Shown in pieces: positions 44,025 through 58,000 of a DNA stretch of 64,000 bases. The DNA is from Zantedeschia hybrid cultivar (Eukaryota > Streptophyta > Magnoliopsida > Alismatales > Araceae): NCBI GenBank assembly GCA_030544215.1, contig JARZZO010000003.1, positions 29,020,379 to 29,084,378 on the forward strand, in the 5' to 3' direction. The translations under genes and the position numbers were made by a program. Below the pieces are notes generated by a model. It saw only the letters and a list, made by a program, of their open reading frames with translations, did not search any database and was not told the DNA's origin. How positions within the stretch are numbered: position 1 is the stretch's first letter; the number at the start of each line of letters is the position of its first letter.

Positions 44025-46069
44025 AGCTTTCATTATATTGGGAAAATTGTAACTGCGGCATAGAGCTTGGCAACTGCAGTCCACTTTTTTAATTTTATAA
44101 ATCATGTGTTGCAATCTACTTTCAAAAGAAATTGATGGTAACCACTTCCTGGTCTCTCAAAAAACCACTCTGTCCCTTTTAAAGAACAAAGGAAACTCCG
44201 AGGAGAAAGATGAAACGTGTGATTTGTGGTGGGCAAATATGCAACAAATCGATGTCCCACACTTTATGTACCAAATAAACTTAAGAGATCGATACACATA
44301 TACTCTTATAATCTATCAAATTTGCGCCTATATTCATAAAATCTACATTTATTGGTAACATCCCCATATTCCGCAAAAAGTTGTATGTCCTCGTCATCAG
44401 AAATACCATTTGATTTAAAGTTAGAAATAACTAATACGTACGCCTTTAGGCTTTCCATCTATACAAGGGCATAGGTGTAAATTTCAATGATCATAGGATA
44501 ATATATACAATAAAAATAGTGCAAAGTCTGAGGTTAGGTTAACCATTTCTTTCCTAAAACTAAACAGTGTTGACAACCAGAGCATGCATGCAACATTCTT
44601 TTTAGAATGTAAGGGTATTTAAAATAATAAGAGTGATTTTAGGGGTACAGCTACAAATCTACTAGATTATGAGTATATATCCAGAAGTCTCTTAAAGTTT
44701 GGTCTTTACAGTGGGAATCTTGAACCAGTTGGTACGAATAGAAATACCAAGAAACATGATTTTGATATTAGATTTGTACATACCGACATTATGCAGTGCT
44801 TTTAGAATGATTGAAATTAGTTGTGCAACCACGTTAAAAAGCTTTCACCCATACCATTTCACTTGACATACATATTCCGTAAAGTTTCATTTTATTCTAC
44901 AAGGTTTTTTGTTTCATTTTATTCTACAAGTTTTCACCTCATTCCCATGCGATCATATCTTATCAACCAGGTGTCCTGACCGTTTGTACGGTATAATTTC
45001 TGATTGGACGATTAGAACACAAAAATTTAGTGAAAATTATTCTACTAAATTTATTCTACAAGTTGCAAACCTATGACATACTTTGTGAAAATCTATAAAT
45101 AACTAGAGCTTCAATTGGCAAATATGGATTTATGAGAGAGATTGACCAGCAAATTTAGCAGACCTTACTCTTTATCTCATGATTTTTAATTTGAGAGTAG
45201 TCTATAAATGAGTTCCAAATAAAATTTTTGCTGAACACACTGAACGCAATTTTTGTTTCCGATTAACTTCGGAATTAGACTACTGATAAAAGCTCCTAAT
45301 TCACATTGTGTGAGGTGCAAAATCAAGGCACGTGCAGAAATAGCATGATTAAGAGAATTTCTTTTATACTATTTTTGTCCACATTCTGTTCACTCACAGG
45401 CATCATCATCGGCCTCACAGGTGTACTTCGTGGCTTCTACATCACCATTTTCCATTACCAATCCAAGCAATCGTAGGGGAATCAGGACCACAGGTGGATG
45501 ATCGAAGGTATCCCTTGAAGACCAATGTGACTATCATCTCCAGGTAATTAAATAATAGAAAACAGTTATTCAGGTTGGTCTCGCACCAAAGACTTCCAAG
45601 ATTTGAAAGGACCCTATCAAATCATTTGGAAAATTCAAAATTATTTTAAAACAAATTTCAAATTTCAAACAATCAAAATAATAAAGGAGCTTGTTCTAGA
45701 GGTTAAATAAGTCTAGCAAATCTGCCTGCACCCAAACAAAGCTCATTTATAAACGGAGAACAAATGACTCGCCAAGCTCGAACTATATATTCTTTTGTAC
45801 TAGTTTGTCCGTACACCTATTTCCTGACTCACCAATTCTGAAAATGATTCAGCTGAAAGAGATTATAAGCAATTGGGAAGCTCAGAAAGCTTATCTATAC
45901 GCTCATGTACACCAAGGCTTCATGTTAGAGGAGATAACTTTATTCTACATCGATGACCTACACAGGAGGAAAAAGAAAGTTTCCCAATGTCAACAGTTTA
46001 GTTACAGCATCCAATCAGATAAGAGTGGTTCCCCCACCCTAGCAGCTCATATGTTGTACCACAAGAACC
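44025..46069. other. Intergenic DNA between the convergent B12D and MSS51-like genes
   Basis: A short direct duplication of TTTCATTTTATTCTACAAG lies at about 44887-44932. No other element or gene was recognised. The right-hand few hundred bases should contain the 3' UTR of the minus-strand MSS51-like gene. Confidence 0.45.
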
Positions 46070-49000
46070 TCACATTCCAAAAATGAAGCAATTTGAATAG
46101 CACGGTATGTACAGGACAGAATCTTTCATCCTCATCGGCTGCCTAAATGGGTTTACTTGGACCTGCAAATGATGGTCACAGCGATTCCTGGTGAATAAAG
46201 CATCAATTGAATGCCAGTTTAAAAATCCACAAACTACAAATAACATACATCAGGTGAGCAGGGACAGCCAACTCACAGGCAGTCTGAGGGCCTGACCAGT
46301 TACAGTCTCTATGCAACGGGCGGCCAAATTTGCAGCTTCCTCACAAAAGTCAGAAAATATAGCAGGCACACCAATCTGCTGTATAAGTTCCTGGACAAAA
46401 GGAAAATAAAATAATTGGGCATGGCACAAGTTTCAATAGAAAGAATGCCTCAACGATTGGGCTGAAGAAACACAAGTTTACAGTACATTCTTTTGTGTAT
46501 GAAGAGAATGACTAGGACAGGAAAAGAAACACAAATTTACAATCCAGTTCAATGGACTCAGATCAGGATGGCTAATGTTGATCCGATTTTAATGCAGGGA
46601 TCTGATCCCTCCTTTACTTTTTAAAAAAGGCAAAAACCAGATATTGGCTTAAACTAGCTAGAACTTGTCCAAATCACCTGTTCTGGGCTGATTCAAAGCC
46701 AAACCCAATCTTGATCTGGGTCGAATAGAGCTTGGTCATTCCAAGACCCAATATAATTCTGCAATCCTAGCAAGTGAGCAGGCAATAAGGTTGCACATGA
46801 ATGCAATGCGAGACACAATGCTGATTATGTCATTGTCATTAAGAGGTAGATCAGAAAGATTGGTGTCCTCTATGGCATCGGCCACTGAAATACAGCAAAG
46901 CTGCTGGGATTCAATGTGAAAACCCAGGTAGACATCCTCACCTATGACCTTCACACCCATTCCTCCCTCTCTTTCATGGAATATGCTTTTCTGAAGATGG
47001 TAACTAGCCACAAAGACAGCCATATTTCCTTTCAGTTAGATTTCAGTTGTTGGGACCTTCAAAAACACCTTTCAACCTAGGTGAACATTCTGACGACTAA
47101 GACCACAAGTGATTGTTTGGATCTATATCCATAAAGAAGTCCCTTAAATTTAGTGCTGGAAACAAAGGACAGCAAGCACGGGGGAATGCAGTCATCAATA
47201 ATCCCACTAGTGTCTGCTACCATCCTCTTAGGTAGTTCCCACCACATAAGCACCAGTTAAAAGGGGTGCGATTCAAAGGATCAATGGTTGTCTAGTGCTC
47301 CCTATTTTGATTTTTGGGAATGATTAGGGAACAACAACAGCACATACATACATGAATGTATGTCTGTATGTATGTCCGTATGTATGTTATGTATGTATGT
47401 ATGTATGGATACATGCATATAGATATTGTTAAAAGCTCAATTATATTTGATAGGTAAGTAATTACTTAAGAATATTAGTTACGGACCTACATACATGTAT
47501 AGTTTCAAAGGGTTTCTTGAATATAATTACACTACATTGACGCTCTTCGAACCAGTCATATACTTTATTGAGATAGGTAAACCGAGGTAACTCCCCCCCC
47601 CCGAGAACCATATATGAGAATTTCATCTCGTACGGCTCAAGAAAAAAACATACAAATACTGTTTCAACGGATATAATTACTACAGTTTTTGTCTGATTTT
47701 GGATTTTTAAAGGTGTTTAAGGTGCTTTTTTAATAAGCAAGGTTTCAAAACTCGGCATGGATCAGTTGATAGCTTTGGCGGAATAATCCAAACCTGACTG
47801 AACTTTCTTATCCTTTGACCAGGATTCTTTGGATAAGTTTTGAACTGAAAAAGGCAACAAAACCTGACCAGGATCAATTGGGATCAGTCTGACTCAGATT
47901 AGGATAAGCCAATCCCGATCGGTTTTGGGGATGGCATATCTAGGGACCAATCTTGAGCTTTTCTTCCATCGTAATAAGTTTGCCTTACAATAGTTCACAA
48001 ATTACAAGAGCCAGTTTATAATTTATCCATGCAACCCACCCATCTTTTTAAGTTCACATGGGTAAATCATAAATTGCTCTCAAACCCTATCTTCATTTGG
48101 AATGTGAGGAAAGGATGAGTGTCAGCCTCAGTGCCATAGCCACTGCTGCACCCCCACTGTCATGCTATCATCATCATCGTTGTCATCTCCCCTGCAGCTA
48201 CACACCATCATCACCACGTCCACGAATGCATCGCACATGCACCTGCACACTGTCACCATCACTCAGCCATCGCCACGATGCTCCCACCAAATCAGCAAGT
48301 TTTTTCTTCTCTTCTCCCCCCTTTTCTTCCTCTTTCCTTCTCCTATGCATCCTCCCTTGTCTTTTGCCTTGTCCCACCCTTAAATGTACCCTATTGTTAG
48401 TTATGGATGTCCGTCAAGTCAATCTCATAATTTTTCATTTACATTCTTGTTCATATTTATAATGATGTCCATCAAGTCAATCTCATAAATTTTCATTTAC
48501 ATTCTTGTTCATATTTATAATAATAATAAAGACATTAAATTCATTATGTGTAATTCGAATATAGTATATCATAATGAAGTCCGTGAATATATGCAATGAA
48601 GATTAAATGATGACGAAATCATGATAATGAGATTAATCTTCTTTAAACATATATTCTCAATCGTTCCTAGTTGGAGAATATTAGAGAACGACACCAAATA
48701 TTCAATGAGACTAGTACATGTTATCCCTGCTTATAGACTGGTCTTATAGTCACTTGTGTGGAGAAACTAAGGCAAACCTGTAGGTGCTTATTGGAGAATG
48801 AGTTCATTGGATTGATCCACTATTGAATCACTAGATGGTAATATACCTAACTCTCAACTAGTGGATTCATCGTTACAGTAATGTAATTTTGTGAAGGTGG
48901 ATGTAATTTATAAAATTAAAAAATAATCGAAAACACTTAATGTAACCCTAAAAACCTTAAAAGCAAACTCAAACACCCCAATCTCCAGTATAAAGAACCC

Positions 49001-52000
49001 AACAAAATAGCCCCAAAGAGACCCATCCCTAAGACCCCAGTGAGAAGAAGAACTCTACACATGTAGCATCTCACAAAGCAACCCCACAAGCAGAACCTTA
49101 GAAGACAACCCTACCCCAGCAAAACCCAAAGCAGAAAATCATAAACCCTTGATGAGCCTCCCTTTGAGGCCCTCAAGGGAATCCTTCAACATCCCTTTGA
49201 AGCAGGAGATAGCTTGGTACCCCTTGTTCCCTTTACATTGACTATCGTTGACTAGACAAGCACTCTCTTAATGCTTGGTTCCGGCTAACCTTCCATAGAG
49301 ACCCCAACAGTAGCTGCAAACGAGCGAATATCCGACACTAAGAGTGTCGGGTGAAGAACCTCATCCACCTGCTAGCTCTCAACCCTCTTGCCTTTCTTCA
49401 ATTGTGCAATTGTCATCTCCAAGTCCCCATCAGGATCTGGGGGGTCACCGTCATTCGGATCGACTTGGGGATCATCCACCCCAAAAAGAGCTTCCAAGGC
49501 ACTAGCCCACCCACCATCTAGTTCGTCAACGGGGGGGAATAGAGGGAGAGGACGATGCACCTGGGCCCCGACCAACGTCTCACCGCCATCCTCCACCGCC
49601 AGAGACAGAGAGATCGGATCGCCACCTCCCGCCCTCTTCTCTGCACCAGTCACACCCTGGGAGGCAAGAAAAAGAGGCCTAAGGTCATTACAACCCCCCT
49701 ACTGCACGACTTTTAAAGACTCGTCGACCGGATGTTTAAGAGGCTGGGATCCTCCATCCGAACCACCCGAGTCTAGGTTGGAAGCCTCAATACCCAGATC
49801 CGCCACCATAAAATCCCAGGTGGGATTTAAAATTTGAACGTCCCGCTCAAGTGGCCAGCCAACTATAGACCCAGAATGAGTCTAGTGTCGAACCGTCCGG
49901 TCCAGGCTCTACTCCTAGTTCACGACCTGTCAAACTGTCGTCTTCCTCCCCAGCACAAATCCCCTAGGGTTAGTGGGGTTAAAGATCCCGGTGCCGCTAC
50001 CCCGCCGCCCTTCACCAGCTCGGCCTACAAAAGCCCCTGGGACATTGCCTCCCTCTCAATCGCCTCTTTCAAGACTACAACCTCAAAGATATAACCCCAG
50101 TGCCCCAGAAGAACCCTAGTTGGAAATTCCCCCCCCCTTTCCACTGCCACCAAGACTCGGGCCCTGATGCCTTGGGTGTCCTTGAGTGCCTTTTTGTCAA
50201 CCTTTATCACGAACCCCACGACCTTCCCAATCTCCATTACCACCTCCTTCCTCCACAGATGAAGATGGATTCCTTCGCACCGAATCCACACAAGTTTCCG
50301 AGCCTTCAACACCTTGGCCCCAACACAGGACCCCATCTCTTCACATTACGCACTCTGCCAATGATGAAGACTCCACCCGCCCTAAGGATCTCTTTAACAA
50401 TATTCTGATTCGGGCATCTGATAAGGTAAGCCCCCTCAAACAAACACCAGATAGTCCATTCACCCGGGGAACCCCATGCCATGGCTAAAGTAGAGGAAAT
50501 CTCCCTCATCTGCATCTCGTTGCCCACGATGTCAATCACCACCTAAGATGATAGGGTCTCCCATCTCTCCCTGTCGACGTCAATCTCCCGTAGCGGAACC
50601 GTCACTTCCATTGTCGGACTATGCATCAATAGAGACGATGATGGCGCTCCCACCTTCTGCTTATCGACCATCGACAGCCTCGTACCATTCAGGGTGCAAT
50701 CCTGTGCCAAATGCCCACTCCTTCGGCAAGCTCTACAGACCACAACCGTCGTGCACCGCACCACCCAATAGCCTGGCCGGAAACATCGGAGGCACACCCC
50801 CAGAAGAACACCCCGCCGTTTCATACGGTTGTCCCTCTCCCTACTATCGCTCTCTAGATCGCGACTCTCCAAATCTCAGGCGATCATACTTACGCCCTAG
50901 ACCATGCGAAGTGACACAATGACGTAGTTAGTCCTCTGACCTGAGACACCAAAGATATTTTTTTGATGGACTTCTTAGTTTTGACCTTGAATCATAGATA
51001 TCAAACCAAAGGATCTTAATTAGTCAACTGATTGGGTCCAGCGAAATATCTTCGAAGGTGATTGTGTGGTTAATAAAGAATCATTCACTTTTGATATCTA
51101 GAGAGAAAATACTCTATAAAGTGATGCACGGGAGTCCCTCGCCAGGATAGGACAGCATAAAAGAAAAAGAGCCTTATGATGATACTTTGTGACATCTTAT
51201 CCGTATAAGTGATCAACTTAGGGTTTGACATATCGATTTTATAGTGGGACGATAAACCAATAATGAGTTTAATTTGATATAAATAAATTACTTTAAGTTA
51301 GTAAAAGCACTAATAAACTTAATGGGCTTGAAACTGGTCTGGCATCTAGACCTAGAGGATTAAACATAAAAGATTCTCGGTCGATGGGAATTAAAGTGAG
51401 AATTTATATTAACTCAGGAGTTTTCGTGAAAAAACAATAAGTTAATAAATAACAACTTGAGGAAAACCCTAGGCAAAGCTCTAGATTCCCTTAGTCTAGC
51501 TGCCCCTCTCTCTCCTCTCTGGCCAGGCCCCTCTGAAGCATACCCTCCCCCCCCGATCTCTCCCTTCCGCTTCTACCTTCGCTTCGCCGAGAGTTGCCGT
51601 CCATATGCCGCAGGGGGCCTACAAAGAGGAGGAGATCCAAGGATCCGCATTGGATAGTCAAGGAAGATCCCTCAACCGAAGAATCACGTGGATATTGATT
51701 TCATTAGAACTGAATGACAAACGCAGATTTGATTCAACATAGTGTGTGAATTAGAACTGTATGATTCAAGGTTTATTTTGTGAAGCGAATCGGGGATTAC
51801 CACGCGGATGATTGTTCCTTTATGTTTACTTCATATTTGAATTTTAATGTTCATCTCCCCGTATGATCCTTACAGTGGCATGAGAGCTAGGTTCTACTAT
51901 GATCTGTTTCAATTGTCTGAAAGATTTATTCTTGTTAATTCTATATATAAAATAATTAATTTTAGTTATTTAAGGCGATTCGTGACGATAATGATTTGCA

Positions 52001-55000
52001 GAGATCCTATCCAGGTCAAGCTGGGCCTCTTTAGGCCTAATAATTATTTTTAAAAATTATTTATAAAATTAAAAACTTTAATTTATTGGGACTTTATGTT
52101 ATTTTGGGATTATTGGATAATATGAATAATTTGATGTTTAAGTTTAATACGAAATAGTTCATATTAGTAATTTAAAATTTGAGAAATAGTTTCTCATGAA
52201 TTGAAGGGCGAGCCTGGAGCAACAATTAAATTGCCCCATTTGTGACATGGAGGTCATGGATATGAACCAAGGAAACAGTCTCTCTGCTTAGCATGGGTAC
52301 GGCTGCGTACATCATCCCTTCCCTAGACCCCACAGATGGTGGGAGACTCGTGCACTGAATATGCCCTTTTTTTAAAGTTTCTCTCATGAATTATTTTCAC
52401 CAATGATCACATTAGTTTAATCTAAATATGTTTTTTAAGAAAGTTGTGGTATATACCACCAATTTTATTGATATAAATAGTTTAATTTAAATGTTAGATT
52501 AACTAAATCCGAAAATTGTTCCATAGCGCATAGAATTAACTCGAAAGTTTTTTTTTCAGATTTAATGGTTGTACATGTCAATGTGTTCCGACTTTTAAAT
52601 ATTGATTTAAGAGCATGCAACAAAATCTGATTTTTTTTTTAAATTCAAATTATGACAAATTTTAATTGGATTCTAGGTTTTTAAAAAAAAACTAGTTTAT
52701 TTTCAGAAGATAAACCCACATTGGATGATTAATTTCTTGTATGAGATTGATTAAAAGTTAATCATTGTAGTCATGAACAAGCCCTCTAAGAGATCATGTG
52801 TTGATGTGGATGTGATATTTTATGGAATGGTTTGTGATGGTATTAAATTATTATCGAGGCTTATGTGCCTCCTCTCTCATCATTCTGTTGTACTTCAACC
52901 TCCTGCCATTATGTGCTTGCCATAAGACACATTTTGATTAAGAATGTATTTTGGGCATTGTATGCGCTATTTATGTAATTAAATTTGATGATCAAGGAGG
53001 AACAAGGATGACCCACAATTGCAACCTGAAGAGTATTGAAGATTTGATCACCAATCTGTGCGCTTGTTGGTAATTGATATAAATGTTATATTTAATTGGT
53101 AACTAATTCTATGACTTCAATTTAGTCATTGTGTTGTCCATGACCACGACATGTCATGTATGGTTGATGCATGACCGTTTTATATTAATTTAGAATCAAA
53201 TGTAGGTTTACTAGGTATTGTAAATGTCCAATTATATCCGAGATAGTTACTTATTACCACTTAGGATGAGACCAAGATAAAGGTAAATATAATCCCTCCT
53301 CTGTAGAAATTTTAGTAGAAATGTTAATCATTAAGAATGTACCACGTAGTCCCTCCATCGTTATAGTTTTAGATTAAAATCAGATCGGGAAGGTTTGTTG
53401 TTTTACCACTAGACCTATTAGACTACGAGGATAAGCTAAAACAATGGCATGGCGATGCCTTAAAAGGGGTAAAGGAACGATATAGCTTTGTTGTGTTACC
53501 ACAAAGGCTACATCCAAATCCATGTTCATTAAATAACAATGGCATAATTTAACTAGATTTCAATGATTTATTGTGTTACCATAAGGTCATTGGAATTTGT
53601 ACGTCAAAGTATGATCAAATATTACAAGGAGTTGCAAATACCAAAAGTTGACTACTCTATAAGCATAATATAATTTGTTGTATTACCACAGGACCACATG
53701 CATAAGTTAGTGAAATTCTAATCCTCATTAGGAGACCATCGATGTTCCCCATTCTGTATATTAGAACGTTATATAGTTTGAAGAAAATTAGTAGGAGTTA
53801 ATCGTAATAAAAGATTTTATCTTGATTTAATATTATGAACATGTGCTTATTAAATTTACATTTCCTTTATAAGGTTTTTAATGTCGTCAAATAATCCACT
53901 CTATGACATATTGGATGCCAACAAGTTGACTAGCCTAAACTACTCAGATTGACCCAAAAATCTAAAGATTGTCCTCAGATCTGTGCAGGTTGCTTATGTC
54001 TTTGAAGATCAAGCACCACCTGAACTATCAGATGGTGCACCTAAAGGAGAGACAATCGGATATGAGAAGCAGAAGGAAGATTCCACTCTTGCCCAATACT
54101 ACATGCTGGCCTCTATAAGTAATAAATTACAGAGGCAGTATAAGAAAATGGATGCCAAGTTCATCATGCTCTATCTGAAAGAACTATTTGAGGAGTAGAA
54201 CATGATTGAGAAATATGAGATATCTCGAAACTTGTTTAAAGCTCGCATAAAAGAGAGGTCTTCAATGCAGACTCATGTACTAAAGATGATAGAATGGATG
54301 AAAGGCTTATTGAAACCTAAGGATCAACCTTGTCTTTCAGTCACTTTTCGATTCATTCTTTTAATTCATAGTTAATTTTAACATAAACAAAATTCAAATG
54401 TATCTGACCGAATTACTCAATACGCTAAAGCCTGTTGAGGGCAACCTTTAAAAGGAAAAACCCAATGTCTTCTTAGTTGGTAAGACCAACAAGAAGAGGA
54501 AAGTAGCCCGGGCCTTTAAGAAAGGCAAGGTTAAGAAGCAAGGCGAAGGGAAGTCAACACCAAAGGAGGAGGCAAGACAATAGAAAATGGCAAGTGCTTC
54601 CATTGTCATAAGGAAAGACATTAGAAGAGAAATTGTAAGGTCTATCTTACAAAGAAGGCAGAAGAAAAAGTAAAGAAGAAGCTTGCTAAAACTTTAGGCA
54701 TTTGCATGATCAACCTTTGAGATTCAATATCATAGGTATTAGATACTGAATATGCTTCTCATGTATATAATGATATGTAGGTGCTGACAAGTAGGAAGAA
54801 GCTGAGCAAGGAGAGGTAGACTTAAGGCTTGGAAATGGTACAAAGGTTATTGCTCTTTATGTGGGGACGGTGAAGCTTAAGCTACCCTCTAGAGATAGGA
54901 TTGATTTAGTTGATTGCTATTTTGCTCCTAGTATCGTAAAGAACATTATTTCCATTTCATATTTGAATAGGATTGGATACAAATTAACTTTTAGAGTAAT

Positions 55001-58000
55001 AGTTGTTCAGTTTATTTTGGAAATAAACATATTGCTTTAGGGCATTTGGTTAATGGCTTGTATCTTTTAGATGTTTCTTATGATATTCTTCATCTTGATA
55101 ATTCTCCTAAAAGGAGAAGAGTTGTGTGAATCCAACCTACATATGGAATTGTATTCTTGAATACACTGGTGATAACATGATTCAAAAGTTGCACAAAAAT
55201 GGACACTTGGATCCATTTAATTATGAATCATATGCAACTTGTGAGTCCTACTTGATGGGTAAATTGGCCAAAGCTTGATTTACTGGACATGGAGAGAGGG
55301 TTAAGGAGATTTTGTAACTCATACATACTTATATATATGTTCCCATATCTACCTAAACCAAAGGTGGCTTCTCATACTTCACAACATTCATTGATGACTT
55401 CTCCCATTTCAGCTATGCGTACTTAATTAAGTACAAGTCGAAAATATTTGAGAAGTCTAAGGAATTTAAGAATGAAATGGAGAAGCAAACTGAAAAAAGT
55501 ATTAAGACTCTTCGATCAGATCAAGGAGGTGAATACTTGAGTATTAAATTTACACAAATTCTTAAAGGATAATAGTATCCTTTCTAAGTAGACACCTCCT
55601 TATATACCTCAGATGAATGTTGTATTTGAAAGTAGGAATAACACCTTATTAGATATAGTGTAATAAATGATGAGCTTTGCTGAGTTACCAGTGTCATTGT
55701 AGGGATATCTGTTAAACAAGGTTCTAAATAAATTAGTGTCTACCATTCCTATCCTTTAAACATGTTAAAGTATGGGGTCACCGCGTCCATATGAAAAGAC
55801 ATGATCCAGCTAAGTTGGAATTTAAAATCGAGAGGTGTAGTTCTGCGGGTTACCCAAAAGAGACTTTTGGATGTTACTTCTAGCATCTTAGCAAACAAAG
55901 AGTGTTTGTTGTCAAAAGAGTTGTCTTTCTGTAAGAGGAATATATCCTTGAAGAAGATAGTTGGAGTAAAATAGATCTAGAAGTGGTTCTAGATCGACAA
56001 ACAACACCAAGCTCATTAAATGAGTCATCGCCTCGGGTACCTAAGCAACCTAAAAGATATGTAGGGCATATCAGTGAAAGTTCATCCTTCAAAGAGGATA
56101 ATGATTCTAAGGCCTACCAAGAGGTTATTGAGAGCCATAAGTCTGGAAATCGCAAGAGGCTATGAATTTTGACATATAGTCTATTTATACTAACCAAGTT
56201 TGAAACTTTGGAGGATTTGCCAAAAGGTATTGTCCTTATTAGCTACAAATGGATCTTTAAGAGAAAGATCAGTGTAGATAGACGTATTGACATCTATAAG
56301 GCAAGGTTGGTGGCAAAAAGTTATCGTCCAAAGTAAGGAATTAACTATAGCAAGACTTTTTTTATTGGTTGTCATGATAAAATCATTCAGAAATCTTCTT
56401 CCCATAGCTGCACACTATGATTATGAGATATGACAGATGCATATCAAGACTATCTTCTTCAATGAGAACCTTGAAGAAGAGGTGTATATGACAAAACCTA
56501 AAGATTTCATATTTATAGAATTTTCAAATAAAGTGTGCAACCTTCAGAGATCTATTTATAGATTGGAGTAGGCTTCTCGGAGTTGGAACATAAGATTTGA
56601 TGAGGCGATCAAGTCTTATGACTTCATTAAAAATGAAAATGAACCGTATGTGTACCAGAAGACTAGTGAGAATGCAATCACTTTCTTAGTGCTCTATGTT
56701 AATAACACCCTTCTTATTGGGGATGATGTTGCGATGTTATCATCAGTTAAAATATGACTATCTAAGAACTTCTCTATGAAGGATTTGAGAGAAACATCCT
56801 ATGTATTGGGAGAAGTATCCTACGTATTGGTGATCAACAATGGGACAATAGTATAAGTGAAAGAGCTAATGTCTTATCAAAAATCCAAGACATTCTAAGT
56901 TACTTTGAACTAATTACGGAAATTATTTCCAGAGAAGATGTCCTAGTGGAATGGGTTGCTTTAGTTGATAATGTAACAGATCTACTGACGAAACCTTTAA
57001 CTCAAATTGTATTTAGGCATCACCTAAGTTCGATGGGGATCTAACATATGAGTGATTAACTTTAGTCCAAGTAGGAGATTGTTAGTTATAGATGTCTGTC
57101 AAGCTCACTCTCATCACTTTTCATGTACATTCCCATTCATATTTATAATAATAATAAAGACGTTAAATTCATTAAATGTAATTCAAACATATGCATTGTA
57201 ATGAAGCCTGCGAATATATGCAATAAAGATTAAATCATGATGAGATTATAATAATGAGATTAATATCTTTTAACACATATTTTCAATTGTTCCTAATCGG
57301 AAGATATTTGTGAAGGACATCAAATATCCAGTAATACTAGTACATGTTATCCTTGCTCATAAGATGAGAGTGGCTGGTCTTATAGTCACTTGTGTTGAGA
57401 CATTAAGGCGAACTTATAAGTGTTCATTAGAGAATGAGTTCATTAAACTAATCCACCATTGAATCACTATATGATAATATACCTAACTATCTACCAAGCG
57501 ATTCATTGTTACAGTGGCATAGTTGGTCATCTGACCTAAGACATCAAAGACATCTTGTTAATAGACTTTTGAATTTTGACCTTGCTTATAAATCTCTAAT
57601 TAAGTGATATTAATTAGTCAAGCGATTGGATCTTGTAAAATATCTTCAAAAGTGATTGTGTGGTCAATAAAGAATCATTCACTCTCAGTATCTAAAGAGA
57701 AAATGCTCTATGAAGTGATGCATGGAAGTCATGGTTGGCAGTATCGGCCAATATGCATCAGTATTGGCCAGGATCGGTACCGATACAAAATGAAAACCCT
57801 GATACCGGAAAAAAATAAAAAAAAACTGTACCGGTCGGTACCAGCCCGATTTCAGGTGTATCGGCCTGGTACCGGCCCGATACACCAAAAACTGGGCCAG
57901 TACGGAGCAGTATACGTAAAAGGCCCCTTTAAAAGGGGGCCTTTCACTTTCCCCTTTCACAGAAACATATATGTGAGAGGGAGGAGCTATGGAAGGGAGG

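Noticed and set aside
45805..46086. Plus-strand frame of 93 codons at the end of the MSS51-like gene
   Set aside because: It overlaps the last exon on the opposite strand and shows no recognisable protein.
46736..47023. Minus-strand frame of 95 codons in the MSS51-like intron as a further exon
   Set aside because: No clear splice sites keep the phase with the flanking exons and the sequence is not part of the MSS51 C-terminal domain as I know it.
47605..47638. Domain V taken as evidence for an active group II intron
   Set aside because: Only ~150 bp of plastid-like sequence is present and the remaining domains are missing; it is a dead transfer fragment.
49388..50922. Plus-strand frames of 100-149 codons in the copia 5' LTR insert
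   Set aside because: They are antisense to LINE ORF1 with zinc knuckles on the minus strand.
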